A DNA stretch of 64,000 nucleotides from Streptantibioticus silvisoli (GCF_027947535.2 NZ_JAAGKO020000037.1:1-64000); one strand, 5' to 3'. Positions 34,179 through 43,648 are shown, counted from the first letter of the stretch. The notes: generated by a model not told the origin, from the sequence alone. Program-made: numbers and translations.

Positions 34179-35656
34179 CCGAGCACACCGACCGGCCGGC
34201 GGCCGGAAACCCCACCGCCCCCGACCCCGCGCCCGACCCCTTCGAGACCCGCCGTCAGGTGCAGTACTGGCGGCTGCTCGCCCGGCTGTTCGACCACGAG
34301 GAGCAGCCCACCCTGGAGTCGGCGAGCCTCGCCGTCGTCGAGGACATCGGGCTGCCGTCCGCGCTGCTGGACCCGCAGACCTCCGTCGACTCCATCGTGC
34401 AGCGGCACCCGGAGCTGGCCGCCGAACTCGACGGCCTGATGGTCCCCGCCCCCGCCCCCGAAGACGCCGCTGACGCCGCTGACACCGAAGACACCGCCGA
34501 AGGCACCGACACCGACAGCACGCGCGACCGGGCCGCCGAGGTCCGCCGTGCGGCCCTGGTGTCGAAGGTGCTGCTCAACGTCTTCGCCTCCGGCACCGGC
34601 ACGGTCACCGCCGGACAGCTGGCGCGCTGGCAGTCCGACGCGGGCTGGCTGGAGCGGGCGCTCGGCTGCGAACCCGGCGGCCTGCGCGGCGGCCGGGCCG
34701 GCGCGGCGGGAACGGGTACCGGGGCGGCCGGCCGCGGCCCGGCGCCCGGCCCGGACCGGCTGATCCCGGCGATCGGCCCCGAACTCGGCGCGATCGAGGC
34801 CGGCCTGGTCCGGCGGATGCAGCTGCGCGAGGTGCTGGCCGACCCCCGGCTCGCCGCCCGGCTGACCCCCAGCATGTCGCTGATCGAGCAGTTGCTGCGG
34901 GACAAGAACAACCTCTCCGGTGTGGCGCTGGCCAACGCCAAGGACCTGATCCGGCGGTTCGTCGACGAGGTCGCCGCCGTGCTGCGCACCCAGGTGGAGA
35001 AGGCCACGGTCGGCGCCCTGGACCGCTCCGTCCCGCCCAAGCGGGTCTTCCGCAACCTCGACCTGGACCGCACGATCTGGAAGAACCTCACCAACTGGAG
35101 CCCGCAGGAGGAGCGGCTGTACGTCGACCGCCTCTACTACCGGCACACCGCCCGCAAGACGATGCCCCAGCGGCTGATCGTCGTCGTGGACCAGTCCGGT
35201 TCCATGGTCGACTCGATGGTCAACTGCACCATCCTGGCGTCGATCTTCGCCGGGCTGCCGAAGGTGGACGTCCACCTGATCGCGTACGACACGCAGGCGC
35301 TCGACCTCACGCCGTGGGTGCACGACCCGTTCGAGACCCTGCTGCGCACCCAGTTGGGCGGCGGCACCGACGGCACGGTCGCCATGGCGCTGGCCCAGCC
35401 GAAGATCGCCGAGCCGCGCAACACCGTGGTGGTGTGGATCTCCGACTTCTACGAATGGCGCACCGAGGAGCTGTTCGCGAGCATGACCGCCATACACCGC
35501 TCCGGAGCGAAGTTCATCCCGGTCGGCTCGGTGACCAGCGCCGGCCGCGGCAGCGTCAACCCGTGGTTCCGCGAACGCTTCAAGGACCTCGGCACGCCGG
35601 TGCTGTCCGGCCACATCCGCAAGCTCGTGCAGGAACTCAAGACGTTCCTCGCCTAG
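34175..35656 (+). CDS. VWA domain protein partnering a MoxR ATPase
   Basis: 493 aa. The N-terminal half is helical with an acidic stretch (residues 91-118) and a Gly/Ala linker (170-195). A VWA domain fills about 332-490: the MIDAS motif is D339-Q-S341-G-S343 in VVVDQSGSMVDSM, the Thr is T398 in GGGTDGT, and the Asp is D424 in WISDFYE, so metal binding should be intact. The block PPKRVFRNLDLDRTIWKNLTNW precedes the VWA domain as in other MoxR-linked VWA proteins. Such pairs act as chaperone complexes that remodel or insert cofactors into client proteins. Stop is 72 bases before the MoxR start. Confidence 0.85.
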   Translation: MTEHTDRPAAGNPTAPDPAPDPFETRRQVQYWRLLARLFDHEEQPTLESASLAVVEDIGLPSALLDPQTSVDSIVQRHPELAAELDGLMVPAPAPEDAADAADTEDTAEGTDTDSTRDRAAEVRRAALVSKVLLNVFASGTGTVTAGQLARWQSDAGWLERALGCEPGGLRGGRAGAAGTGTGAAGRGPAPGPDRLIPAIGPELGAIEAGLVRRMQLREVLADPRLAARLTPSMSLIEQLLRDKNNLSGVALANAKDLIRRFVDEVAAVLRTQVEKATVGALDRSVPPKRVFRNLDLDRTIWKNLTNWSPQEERLYVDRLYYRHTARKTMPQRLIVVVDQSGSMVDSMVNCTILASIFAGLPKVDVHLIAYDTQALDLTPWVHDPFETLLRTQLGGGTDGTVAMALAQPKIAEPRNTVVVWISDFYEWRTEELFASMTAIHRSGAKFIPVGSVTSAGRGSVNPWFRERFKDLGTPVLSGHIRKLVQELKTFLA

Positions 35657-35728
35657 CCGTTCCTCGCCCGGGACCTGCCCGGAGGCGTTCCCCACCGCAC
35701 GACGTTCCCCGTTCAGAAAGGCCCTGTT

Positions 35729-36841
35729 GTGTCCGACCTGTTGCGCGCTCCCGCCGAGATCAAGTACGCCGAGGAACTGGACTGGCTGGAGTCCGTCGAC
35801 GACAACCCCAAGCCCTTCTCCTGGCGGCTGTCGCCGAAGATGGTCCGCCTGTTCGTCCTGGGCTCCGAGCGGTCCGACGGGCTGGAGCGGGAGATATCGC
35901 AGAAGTGGTACGGCGACCGCAGCTTCGTCGAGCGGTCCATCGTCACGCTCGCCTCCGACCGCGGCCTGCTGCTCATCGGTGACCCCGGCACCGGCAAGAG
36001 CTGGCTGGCCGAACTGCTGTCCGCCGCGATCTGCCGCAACTCCACGCTGGTCGTGCAGGGCACCGCCGGCACCACCGAGGACCACATCAAGTACTCCTGG
36101 AACGTGTCCATGGTCATCGCCAAGGGCCAGTCGCGGGAGTCGATGATCCCCTCGCCGATCATGACCGCGATGGAGACCGGCGCCATCGGCCGTTTCGAGG
36201 AACTCACCCGCTCCACCAGCGACGTGCAGGACGCGCTGATCTCGATCCTGTCCGAGAAGTACGTCTCGGTGCCGGAGCTGGACAGCGACGGCATCGTCTT
36301 CGCCAAGCCCGGCTTCTCGATCATCGCCACCGCCAACAGCCGCGACCGGGGCGTCAACGACCTGTCCTCCGCGCTCAAGCGCCGCTTCAACTTCGTGCGC
36401 ATCCCGGTGGTGACGAACAAGAAGAGCGAGGCGCAGATCGTCCGCTTCCGCACCGAGGAGCTGCTGCGCCGCCACCGGATCGAGCTGGACGTGCCGCCGA
36501 CGCTGCTGGAGGTGCTGCTCCAGAGCTTCGCCGACCTGCGCGCCTCGGCCGCCGCGGCCGGCAGCGACGACGAGAAGCTGGAGTCCGCGCTGTCGACCGC
36601 CGAACAGATCGGCGTGCTGGAGGACGCGATCCTGCACGGCGACTTCTTCGGCGACCGCACCCTGACCGCCCGCACGCTGGCCGCCTCGCTCGTCGGATCG
36701 CTGGCCCGGCGCGAGCCGGAGGACCTGGCCATCCTCAACAAGTACCTGCACGGCGTGGTCGAGCCGCGCAGCAAGGAGGAGGGCGGGTCCTGGCCGGAGT
36801 TCCTGGAGGGCGGCCGCGACGCGATCGCCACCCTGTCATGA
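35729..36841 (+). CDS. MoxR-type AAA+ ATPase
   Basis: 370-aa AAA+ ATPase. GTG start after GAAAGG. Walker A is G84-DPGTG-K90-S91. The Walker B region reads GRFEELTRSTSDVQDALISIL where MoxR relatives have a DE-INR motif, so the first acidic residue is Glu-Glu; sensor 1 is ATANSRDRGVNDL (201-213), followed by arginines in LKRRFNFVR. The lid domain is at about 235-340. Expected to form hexamers and, with the VWA protein, to remodel clients. ATG of the DUF5682 gene overlaps its stop (ATGA). Confidence 0.87.
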   Translation: MSDLLRAPAEIKYAEELDWLESVDDNPKPFSWRLSPKMVRLFVLGSERSDGLEREISQKWYGDRSFVERSIVTLASDRGLLLIGDPGTGKSWLAELLSAAICRNSTLVVQGTAGTTEDHIKYSWNVSMVIAKGQSRESMIPSPIMTAMETGAIGRFEELTRSTSDVQDALISILSEKYVSVPELDSDGIVFAKPGFSIIATANSRDRGVNDLSSALKRRFNFVRIPVVTNKKSEAQIVRFRTEELLRRHRIELDVPPTLLEVLLQSFADLRASAAAAGSDDEKLESALSTAEQIGVLEDAILHGDFFGDRTLTARTLAASLVGSLARREPEDLAILNKYLHGVVEPRSKEEGGSWPEFLEGGRDAIATLS

Positions 36842-39648
36842 GCGGCACCCACGAGGGGACCTTCGAGGGGCTGCGCGGGCAGTTGCACCAGGCCGCCGCG
36901 ACGTTCGCCGACGGGCCCGACGCGCTGGAGGGCATCCTGCTCGGCATCGTCGACGACGTCGACCGCGCGGTGCGCGAGCCGTTGGAGATCTTCCCCGTCT
37001 GCCACCACTCCCCCGCCTCGGCGATCGCGATGGCGCGCCGCCTGCGGGACAAGCAGCCGAAGGTCGTGTACCTGGAGCTGTGCGAGGACATGGCGCCGCT
37101 GCTGACCGAACTGCGCAACTGCACGCTGCCGGTGGCGGTGCAGGCGTTCGCGACCGACGTCGACGGCTTCCCGGCCGAGTGGTCCCCGCTGTCGGTGGTC
37201 GCCCCGATCACCGAGGCGTCGGCGGAGTACCAGGCGATCGCCTACGCGCTGGACACCCCCGGCGTCGAACTCGTCCTGGTCGACCGCTCCTCCGACCACG
37301 TCTTCCAGTGGGACGCGCGCGCGGAGCGGGACGCCGATCCGGGCGCCGGGGCGGCGGTGCCGGACGTGCCGGTGGCCGAGGAGGCCGCGCTGCACGGTGA
37401 CGCGGTCGGCGTGGAGATCGGCGACCTGCGGCCGCGCTTCGCCGAACTGGAGGAGCACCTGCTGCGGCACGGCCGGGTGCGGCACTGGTCGGAGTGGTGG
37501 CACCAGTACGTCGAACTGCCGCTCGGCGACAGCGACCACGACACCTACCGCCAGGTCATGCTGCTGATCGGCAGCCTGCTGCGGCGCCTGTCGCCCGGCG
37601 ATCCGCACCGGGTGCGGGTCGACGAGGACCGCGAGCGGTTCATGTGGACCAGGATGCGCGAGCACCTGACGGCGACCGGCACCGATCCGGCGGACTGCCT
37701 CTACGTCTGCGGCGCCTTCCACGCGGCCAGCCGGGTCGCGGAGTTCGGCGTCCACGGCACCGACACCTTCACCATCTCCCCGCGCAGCGCCACCACCTGG
37801 CAGCACGGCCTGATCCCGTCCAGCCACGCGGCGATCGAGGCGCAGTTCGGCCTGGCCGCCGGCTCGGTGTCGATCGCCGCGACGGTCTGGGCGAAGAACC
37901 TCCGGCGCACCCGGGTCGAGCCGTACCGGCTGCTGGGCCAGGCGGGCGGCAAACGGCCGAAGGCCCGCCAGGCGACGGCCGCGCCACCTCCCGCACCGCA
38001 GCCGGCACCGTCCGACAAGCTGACCGGCTTCCTGGGGCGGCCGCCCGTCCTGGACCGGCTGGACGAGGCCGAACTGCTGGGCTGGTCGGTGGAGGTGGTG
38101 CGCGCCGCACGCCGCAACGGCTACCTGGCCTCCACCGCCGACGCCATCGCGGTGTTCGAGACGTCGATCCTGCTGGCCGGGATGCGCGACCGGGCCCGGC
38201 CCACGCCGTACGACTTCCAGGACGCGGCCGTCACCTGCCTGGAGAAGGACACCGTGCCCGGCCGGCGCGACGTGCGCCGGATCGTGGAGATCATGATGGG
38301 CGGCGACCGGATCGGCCAGGTCGGCTACGACGCGCTGCCGCCGCTGGCCCGCGACGTGCACGACCGGCTCGCGCCGCTGAACCTGAAGCTCCAGCAGCGC
38401 GGTGTGCAGCGGGCGCTGCTCGACATCGCCGCCCGGCCGGAGCTGGGGCGCTGCTCCGACGTGCTGTGGATGCTGCGCCGCCTGATGCCGCAGGGCGCCG
38501 CGCGGCCGATCATGGGTGAGCGGAGCCTGGGCGAACGGTCGATCCAGGAGTCGTGGGACCTGGCGCTGGGCACCCACCAGCGCGCGCTGATCGAGCTGGG
38601 CTACGAGGGCGTCAGCATCGAGCAGGTCCTCGAACAGCGCCTGCGCCGCACCGCGTACGCCCCGCAGGCCACCACGGCGACGGTCCTGGAAGCCGTCGAG
38701 GACGCGACGCTGTACCTGCGCGGCCGCCGCCTGCCCGACGAGCTGGGCACCCGCGCGCTGGAGGTGCTGTCGGCCGAACGCGGCGTGGACGGCGCCCCGG
38801 AGGTGCTGCGCCGGGTGCGGCGGCTGCTGGCGTACTACCGCACCGCGGAACCGGTGCTGCCGTCGTGGATCGAGTCCTTCGTCAAGGCCGGCTACGCGCA
38901 CTACTGCACGCTGCTGCCGACCGCGTTCACCGACGACGACGCCACGGTCCGGCAGGTGGCGGCGATGCTGGGGTTCCTGTTCAGCATGGAGGGCCTGGCG
39001 CTGTCGCTGGGCTGCGACCGCACCCAGCTGGAGCTGGCGGTCGCCCAGTCGCACCCCGGCGAACCGTCGAAGACGGCCCTGCTGTGGGCGGCGCGCACGC
39101 AGCTGGGGCAGCTGTCCCGCGCGGACCTTCGGGCCCGGTGCGACGAGCTGCTCGCCAACCCCTTGGTGGTGCCGGCCTACCCGCGCTACCTCAGCGGCTT
39201 CGTCCACGCCCTGGAACCGGTCCCGGGCCTGACCGACTTCGTCGTCGAGGCGGTGTCGAACGCCTTCGGGCGGCTGCCGGACCCGGTGCTGCTGCCGTGG
39301 CTGCCGACCCTCATCACCACGTTGCGCTCCGGCGGCGCCGAGCTGGCCCCGCTGCTGATCCGGGAGGCCGGGCGGATCTTCCCCGGCCGGCTCGCGGCGG
39401 TCGACGCGTGGGTGCCGCCGTGGCGGGCGGCGCAGGCGGCGCCGGCGGTGCGGCCGGCGCCGGGCGCGGACGGCGGCCGCGGTGGGGTGCTGCTCGCCGC
39501 CCACCGTGCGACGTGCGACGCGGTGGCGGCCCTGCTGGGCTGCGACGGGACGTGGCAGGCGGCGGACGCCGCACCGTCGGGCGTGGCGCTGGCCGGTCGG
39601 CACCCGGACACGGCGGTGGCGTTGGAGGCGCTGTTGGGCGGCCCCTGA
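36838..39648 (+). CDS. DUF5682 family protein
   Basis: 936 aa, last gene of the operon. The N-terminal 380 residues contain PVCHHSP (C55-H56-H57), YLELCED (E80-E83-D84), several His/Trp segments (RHWSEWWHQY) and CGAFHAAS (291-298), a pattern resembling the spaced His/Glu motifs of the EreA/ChaN/Tiki-type hydrolase superfamily, although this is my inference. After a Pro/Ala linker (370-395) comes a long helical region of about 540 residues, rich in Leu/Ala repeats, likely an adaptor or scaffold. The family is regularly found with MoxR and VWA genes in actinobacteria and cyanobacteria. Function unknown. Confidence 0.83.
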   Translation: MSGTHEGTFEGLRGQLHQAAATFADGPDALEGILLGIVDDVDRAVREPLEIFPVCHHSPASAIAMARRLRDKQPKVVYLELCEDMAPLLTELRNCTLPVAVQAFATDVDGFPAEWSPLSVVAPITEASAEYQAIAYALDTPGVELVLVDRSSDHVFQWDARAERDADPGAGAAVPDVPVAEEAALHGDAVGVEIGDLRPRFAELEEHLLRHGRVRHWSEWWHQYVELPLGDSDHDTYRQVMLLIGSLLRRLSPGDPHRVRVDEDRERFMWTRMREHLTATGTDPADCLYVCGAFHAASRVAEFGVHGTDTFTISPRSATTWQHGLIPSSHAAIEAQFGLAAGSVSIAATVWAKNLRRTRVEPYRLLGQAGGKRPKARQATAAPPPAPQPAPSDKLTGFLGRPPVLDRLDEAELLGWSVEVVRAARRNGYLASTADAIAVFETSILLAGMRDRARPTPYDFQDAAVTCLEKDTVPGRRDVRRIVEIMMGGDRIGQVGYDALPPLARDVHDRLAPLNLKLQQRGVQRALLDIAARPELGRCSDVLWMLRRLMPQGAARPIMGERSLGERSIQESWDLALGTHQRALIELGYEGVSIEQVLEQRLRRTAYAPQATTATVLEAVEDATLYLRGRRLPDELGTRALEVLSAERGVDGAPEVLRRVRRLLAYYRTAEPVLPSWIESFVKAGYAHYCTLLPTAFTDDDATVRQVAAMLGFLFSMEGLALSLGCDRTQLELAVAQSHPGEPSKTALLWAARTQLGQLSRADLRARCDELLANPLVVPAYPRYLSGFVHALEPVPGLTDFVVEAVSNAFGRLPDPVLLPWLPTLITTLRSGGAELAPLLIREAGRIFPGRLAAVDAWVPPWRAAQAAPAVRPAPGADGGRGGVLLAAHRATCDAVAALLGCDGTWQAADAAPSGVALAGRHPDTAVALEALLGGP

Positions 39649-39730
39649 CGGCGGCGGGGAGCGGCGGGCGGGCGGCGCCGGCCCGGTCCCGGACGCGGCC
39701 GGGCGGTGGGGCGCGGTCGCGGGCGTGCCG

Positions 39731-40402
39731 TCAGCCGGGCCGGGTCAGGCCGAGGTCGTAGGCGAGGATCACGGCCTGTACGCGGTCGCGGGCGCCGACC
39801 TTGGACAGCACCCGGCCGACGTGCGTCTTGACGGTGGATTCCGACAGCACGAGGCGTTCGGCGATCTCCCCGTTGGTCCAGCCCCTGCCGATGGCGACCA
39901 GGATCTGGTGCTCGCGCTCGGTCAGCGTCCGGGTGCGCGGGTCGTCGGCGGGCGTGCCGGTGCGCGGGCCGTTCGGCGGCAGCCGGTGGGCGTAGACGTC
40001 CAGCAGGCGGCGGGTCACCCCGGGGGCGATGACCGCGTCGCCGGAGGCCACCGCCCGGATGCCGGCCAGCAGCTCCTCGGGCAGCGCGTCCTTCAGCAGG
40101 AAGCCGGAGGCCCCGGCGCGCAGCGCGGCGTGCGCGTACTCGTCCAGGTCGAAGGTCGTCAGGATCAGCACCCGCGAGCGGCCCCCGGTGGCGACGATGC
40201 GGCGGGTGGCCTCGATGCCGTCCATGCCGGGCATCCGCACGTCCATGAGCACCACGTCCGGCCGCAGTTCCGCGACCAGGCGCACGGCCTCGGCGCCGTG
40301 GCCGGCCTCACCGACGACCGCGGTGCCGGGACCGCTTTCCAGCAGCATGCGGAAGCCCAGCCGCTGGAGCGGCTGGTCGTCCACGATCAGCACGGTCGTC
40401 AC
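39731..40402 (-). CDS. LuxR/NarL-family response regulator
   Basis: 223 aa. The receiver domain has D54 as phosphoacceptor (VVLMDVRMPGMDG), acidic pocket VDDQ near residues 7-10, and the Lys in FLLKDAL. The C-terminal LuxR helix-turn-helix is LTEREHQILVAIGRGWTNGEIAERLVLSESTVKTHVGRVL. GTG start overlaps the kinase stop (GTGA). It probably activates or represses the upstream ABC transporter genes in this operon; the palindromes upstream of the ATPase gene are candidate sites. Confidence 0.92.
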   Translation of the reverse strand: MTTVLIVDDQPLQRLGFRMLLESGPGTAVVGEAGHGAEAVRLVAELRPDVVLMDVRMPGMDGIEATRRIVATGGRSRVLILTTFDLDEYAHAALRAGASGFLLKDALPEELLAGIRAVASGDAVIAPGVTRRLLDVYAHRLPPNGPRTGTPADDPRTRTLTEREHQILVAIGRGWTNGEIAERLVLSESTVKTHVGRVLSKVGARDRVQAVILAYDLGLTRPG

Positions 40403-41664
40403 GACGGGCCTCCGGTGTCCGGCAGCGGTACGGGGTCGAGTACGGCGTCGACGGTCCACCCGCCCCCGGGACGCGGCCCGGCGGTCACCGTACCGCCGTA
40501 CAGGGCGGCGCGTTCGCGCATCCCGGCCAGGCCGTGCCCCTCGCCCACCGGGCCGGGCGGGCGCGGGGTCGCGGGGCCGGTGTCCTCGACGCGGACCCGG
40601 GCGTGCGTCCGGTCGACGGTCAGGGTCAGCCGGGCCCGGGTGTGGGGTCCGGCGTGCTTGAGGGTGTTGGTCAGCGACTCCTGGGCGATGCGGTAGAGCG
40701 TGAGCTGCACCCCGCGGTCCAGTGTGCCCGGGTCGCCCGCGGTGCTGAACCGGACCTCGGGCCCGGCGGCCCGCACCCCCTCGCACAGCGCGTCGAGGTC
40801 GGCGATGCCGGGCTGCGGTCTCAGCCGCGGTCCCTCGCCGGGGTCGTCGCCGTCCGGCCGGGTCTTCAGCACGCCCAGCATCCGGCGCAGTTCGTCGAGG
40901 GCCTGGCGGCCGGTGGCGGCGATGTGCTCCAAGGCCTGGCGGCTGCGCTCCGGCGCGGTCCGGCCGGCGTAGGAGCCGCCGTCGGCCAGTCCGATGATCA
41001 CCGAGAGGTTGTGGCCGATGATGTCGTGCATCTCCCGTGCCACCCGGGCCCGTTCGGCCGCCGCCGCCAGCTGGACGCGCTGGTCGCGCTCGACCTCCAG
41101 CCGGGCGGCGTGCTCGCGCAGCGCCTCCAGGTGGGCGAGCCCGATCCGTACGGCCAGGCCCAGGGCCGCGGCGGCGGTGGCCGCGCTGTAGAGGAAGAAC
41201 ACCACGACCACCCAGGAGACCGGGGTCGGTACGCGCAGCGCGGGCAGCAGCAGCATCGCGGCCACCGCACCGTAGGCCCAGGGCAGGTACCGGGGCTTGC
41301 CGTGCCGGGCGACGCTGTACAGCGCGAGGAACAGCGCGACGTCGAGGTGCAGCCACACGTTCACCGACCACTGCACGACGAACACCGCGCCCACCACCGC
41401 GAGCACGGTGGCGGGCGCGCGGCGCCGGATCAGCAGCGGCAGGGCCAGGGCCAGTTGCAGGACGGCGATCTCGGGCAGCGGGGCCTGCCGGTCGCGGATG
41501 TCGTGCAGCAGGTCGGGCACCGCGCACAGCAGGAGCAGGACCGCGACCAGCGCGATGTCGAGCACCCACGGCCGGTCGCGGTCGGCCCGCCTGACGCGTT
41601 GGGCCGCACCGGCCAGCCGGGCGATCTGCGAGTGCCCCCACAGCGGATCCGGTGCGGTGCCCAC
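40399..41664 (-). CDS. Sensor histidine kinase (HisKA_3 type)
   Basis: 421-aa membrane kinase. Five or six hydrophobic segments span residues 35-170, leaving little extracytoplasmic sequence, typical of intramembrane-sensing kinases that watch an ABC transporter. The phosphoacceptor is H213 in REMHDIIGHNLS. The HATPase domain has AQESLTNTLKHA as N box and GEGHGLAGMRERA as G box. GTG start. Third gene of the operon ATPase-permease-kinase-regulator; 36 bases separate it from the permease gene. Confidence 0.9.
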   Translation of the reverse strand: MGTAPDPLWGHSQIARLAGAAQRVRRADRDRPWVLDIALVAVLLLLCAVPDLLHDIRDRQAPLPEIAVLQLALALPLLIRRRAPATVLAVVGAVFVVQWSVNVWLHLDVALFLALYSVARHGKPRYLPWAYGAVAAMLLLPALRVPTPVSWVVVVFFLYSAATAAAALGLAVRIGLAHLEALREHAARLEVERDQRVQLAAAAERARVAREMHDIIGHNLSVIIGLADGGSYAGRTAPERSRQALEHIAATGRQALDELRRMLGVLKTRPDGDDPGEGPRLRPQPGIADLDALCEGVRAAGPEVRFSTAGDPGTLDRGVQLTLYRIAQESLTNTLKHAGPHTRARLTLTVDRTHARVRVEDTGPATPRPPGPVGEGHGLAGMRERAALYGGTVTAGPRPGGGWTVDAVLDPVPLPDTGGPS

Positions 41665-41700
41665 GTGCTACCCCTGTCTGCCTGCCTCGGTGCCAGTCTC

Positions 41701-42549
41701 TCAGGCGTCCGTGTTGCGCAGCCGGTAGGCGGCCCCGGCCAGGGCCAGCACGGTCCAGCCGGCGAAGACGGCCAGGCCGGCACCGGGGCTGAGGGTCTGC
41801 GCGGCGTGGTGGACGGTGTACATCGACCCGCCCGCGTTGCTGGGCAGGTACCGGTTGATGTCGTTCTGCCAGGAGGTGGGCAGCAGCTCGGCCAGTCCGG
41901 GGACCAGCATGAGCGTGGCGACCAGCACCGAGATGCCGCCGGCCACCGAGCGCAGCAGGGCGCCCAGCGCGACGCCGATCACGCCGACCAGCGCCAGGTA
42001 GAGCCCGCCGCCCAGCAGGCTGCGCGCCACGCCGGCGCCGGACAGCGAGATCGCGGCCGGGGTGCCGGCGACGATGCCGTGGCCGAACAGGAAGGCGGCG
42101 AAGACGCCCACCGTGGCGACGACGAACGCGATCAGGCCGTAGACCGCGGTCTTGGCCCACAGCACCGGCAGCCGGGTGGGGACCGCGACCAGGGTCGAGC
42201 GGATCATGCCGGTGGAGTACTCCCCGGCGGTGACCAGCACGCCCAGCACCCCGAGGGCCAGCTGGCCGAAGTTGGTGCCGAACAGCGCCAGGTCGGCGGC
42301 GGTCGCGGTGACCATGTCGGGGTCCATGCGGTGGCCGGAGTGCAGGGCCGACTTGTAGTGCCACAGGCTGATCAGGCCGAAGGCCACCACGAACAGCAGG
42401 GCCAGGCCCAGCGTGATCCAGGTGGAGCGCAGCGACCAGAGCTTGGCCCACTCCGAGCGCAGCACGCGCGCGGCGGTGACCTTGTGCACCGGACGGGGTT
42501 CGTTCGCCGCGCTCTCGGCCGGCGCCTGCACTGCGGTGACGGTGCTCAT
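41701..42549 (-). CDS. ABC transporter permease
   Basis: 282 aa with six hydrophobic segments, starting after an N-terminal cytoplasmic stretch with the ABC-2 style motif RSEWAKLWSLRSTWITL. Segments include LGLALLFVVAFGLISLW, GVLGVLVTAGEYSTGMIRSTL, AVYGLIAFVVATVGVFAAFLFG and LAVFAGWTVLALAGAAY. ABC-2 type permeases of this kind export antibiotics or lipids. ATG overlaps the ATPase stop (ATGA), so the two subunits are made together. Confidence 0.9.
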   Translation of the reverse strand: MSTVTAVQAPAESAANEPRPVHKVTAARVLRSEWAKLWSLRSTWITLGLALLFVVAFGLISLWHYKSALHSGHRMDPDMVTATAADLALFGTNFGQLALGVLGVLVTAGEYSTGMIRSTLVAVPTRLPVLWAKTAVYGLIAFVVATVGVFAAFLFGHGIVAGTPAAISLSGAGVARSLLGGGLYLALVGVIGVALGALLRSVAGGISVLVATLMLVPGLAELLPTSWQNDINRYLPSNAGGSMYTVHHAAQTLSPGAGLAVFAGWTVLALAGAAYRLRNTDA

Positions 42550-43517
42550 GCCGCGCTCCCGGTCTTCTCGGCGGTGCCGTGGTCCTCCACGGCCGTGCGG
42601 TCGTCGGCCGCGGTGCTGCCGTGGTACTCGACGGCGTCCCGGGTCAGCTCCATGAACGCCTGCTCCAGCGACACGCTGCGCGGGGTCAGTTCGTAGACGG
42701 CGATGCCGGCCGCGGCGGCCTTGGTGCCGATCGCCCGCGCGGACAGCCCGGTGACCTCAAGGGTCTCCGAACCGGCGCGCCCGCTGATCTCCACGCCCGC
42801 CCCGGACAGCAGCTCGCGCAGCTTCGCCGGGTCGGCGCTGACCACCTTCACGGTGTCGCCGCCGGCCTGCCGGACCAGGTCGTCGACGGTGGTGTCGGCC
42901 AGCAGCCGGCCGCGCCCGACGACGATGAGGTGGTCGGCGACCAGCGCCATCTCGCTCATCAGGTGCGACGAGACGAAGACGGTACGGCCCTCGTCGGCCA
43001 GGGCGGTGAGCAGGTTGCGGATCCACAGCACGCCCTCGGGGTCGAGCCCGTTGACCGGCTCGTCGAGCATGATGGTCGCCGGGTCGCCCAGCAGCGCCGC
43101 GGCGATGCCCAGCCGCTGGCCCATGCCCAGCGAGAACGCGCCGGCCCGCTTGCGCGCCACGCTCTGCAGGCCGGTCATCGCGATGACCTCCTCGACCCGG
43201 CGGCGCGGGATGCCGTGGGTGTAGGCCTGCGCCATCAGGTGGTTGAAGGCCGACCGGCCCGGGTGGATCGCCTTGGCCTCCAGCAGCGCGCCGACCTCCT
43301 GCAGCGGGGCGCTGTGCCCGGCGTAGCGGCGGCCGTTGACGGTCACCGAACCGCCGGTCGGCGCGTCCAGGCCGACGATCATCCGCATGGTGGTCGACTT
43401 GCCGGCGCCGTTCGGTCCCAGGAACCCGGTCACGGTGCCCGGCCGGACGGTGAAGTCCAGCCGGTCCACCGCCGTCTTCTCCCCGTACCGCTTCGTCAGC
43501 TGATGTGCCTCGATCAT
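42546..43517 (-). CDS. ABC transporter ATPase
   Basis: 323-aa ATPase of the DrrA/bacitracin-type exporter group. Walker A is GPNGAGKSTTM, the signature is the relaxed SLGMGQRLGIAAAL common to this group, and Walker B is TIMLDEPVNGLDPEG followed by the switch His in SSHLMSEM. The C-terminal 90 residues are the accessory domain of this subfamily. The ATG chosen follows GAGGGAAGA; an in-frame start 16 codons upstream has no such site. First gene of the four-gene transporter/two-component operon. Confidence 0.92.
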   Translation of the reverse strand: MIEAHQLTKRYGEKTAVDRLDFTVRPGTVTGFLGPNGAGKSTTMRMIVGLDAPTGGSVTVNGRRYAGHSAPLQEVGALLEAKAIHPGRSAFNHLMAQAYTHGIPRRRVEEVIAMTGLQSVARKRAGAFSLGMGQRLGIAAALLGDPATIMLDEPVNGLDPEGVLWIRNLLTALADEGRTVFVSSHLMSEMALVADHLIVVGRGRLLADTTVDDLVRQAGGDTVKVVSADPAKLRELLSGAGVEISGRAGSETLEVTGLSARAIGTKAAAAGIAVYELTPRSVSLEQAFMELTRDAVEYHGSTAADDRTAVEDHGTAEKTGSAA

Positions 43518-43565
43518 CGGTTCTTCCCTCGGCCGGAGCGGCCCGGCGCACCCGGGCCGTGTCAC

Positions 43566-43648
43566 GTCCTACGCTAGGACGCCGAGCGGGGACACCCGTG
43601 ATACCCAGGGGTGATCACCGGCAAACCCGTGGTACCCCGGTACCACGG
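43566..43648 (-). promoter_or_regulatory. Cluster of palindromes upstream of the ABC/two-component operon
   Basis: Three palindromes lie here: GTCCTACGCTAGGAC (43566-43580, perfect arms of six), GGTGATCACC (43610-43619) and a 22-base site at 43627-43648 with ten-base arms CCGTGGTACC. On the minus strand TAGCGT inside the first could be a -10 element for the ATPase gene. The others suit a dimeric response regulator. Confidence 0.5.

Noticed and set aside
33845-39603. Long minus-strand frames opposite the MoxR-VWA operon
   Set aside because: Shadow frames; amino-acid composition is Arg/Gly/Val low complexity with no family signature.
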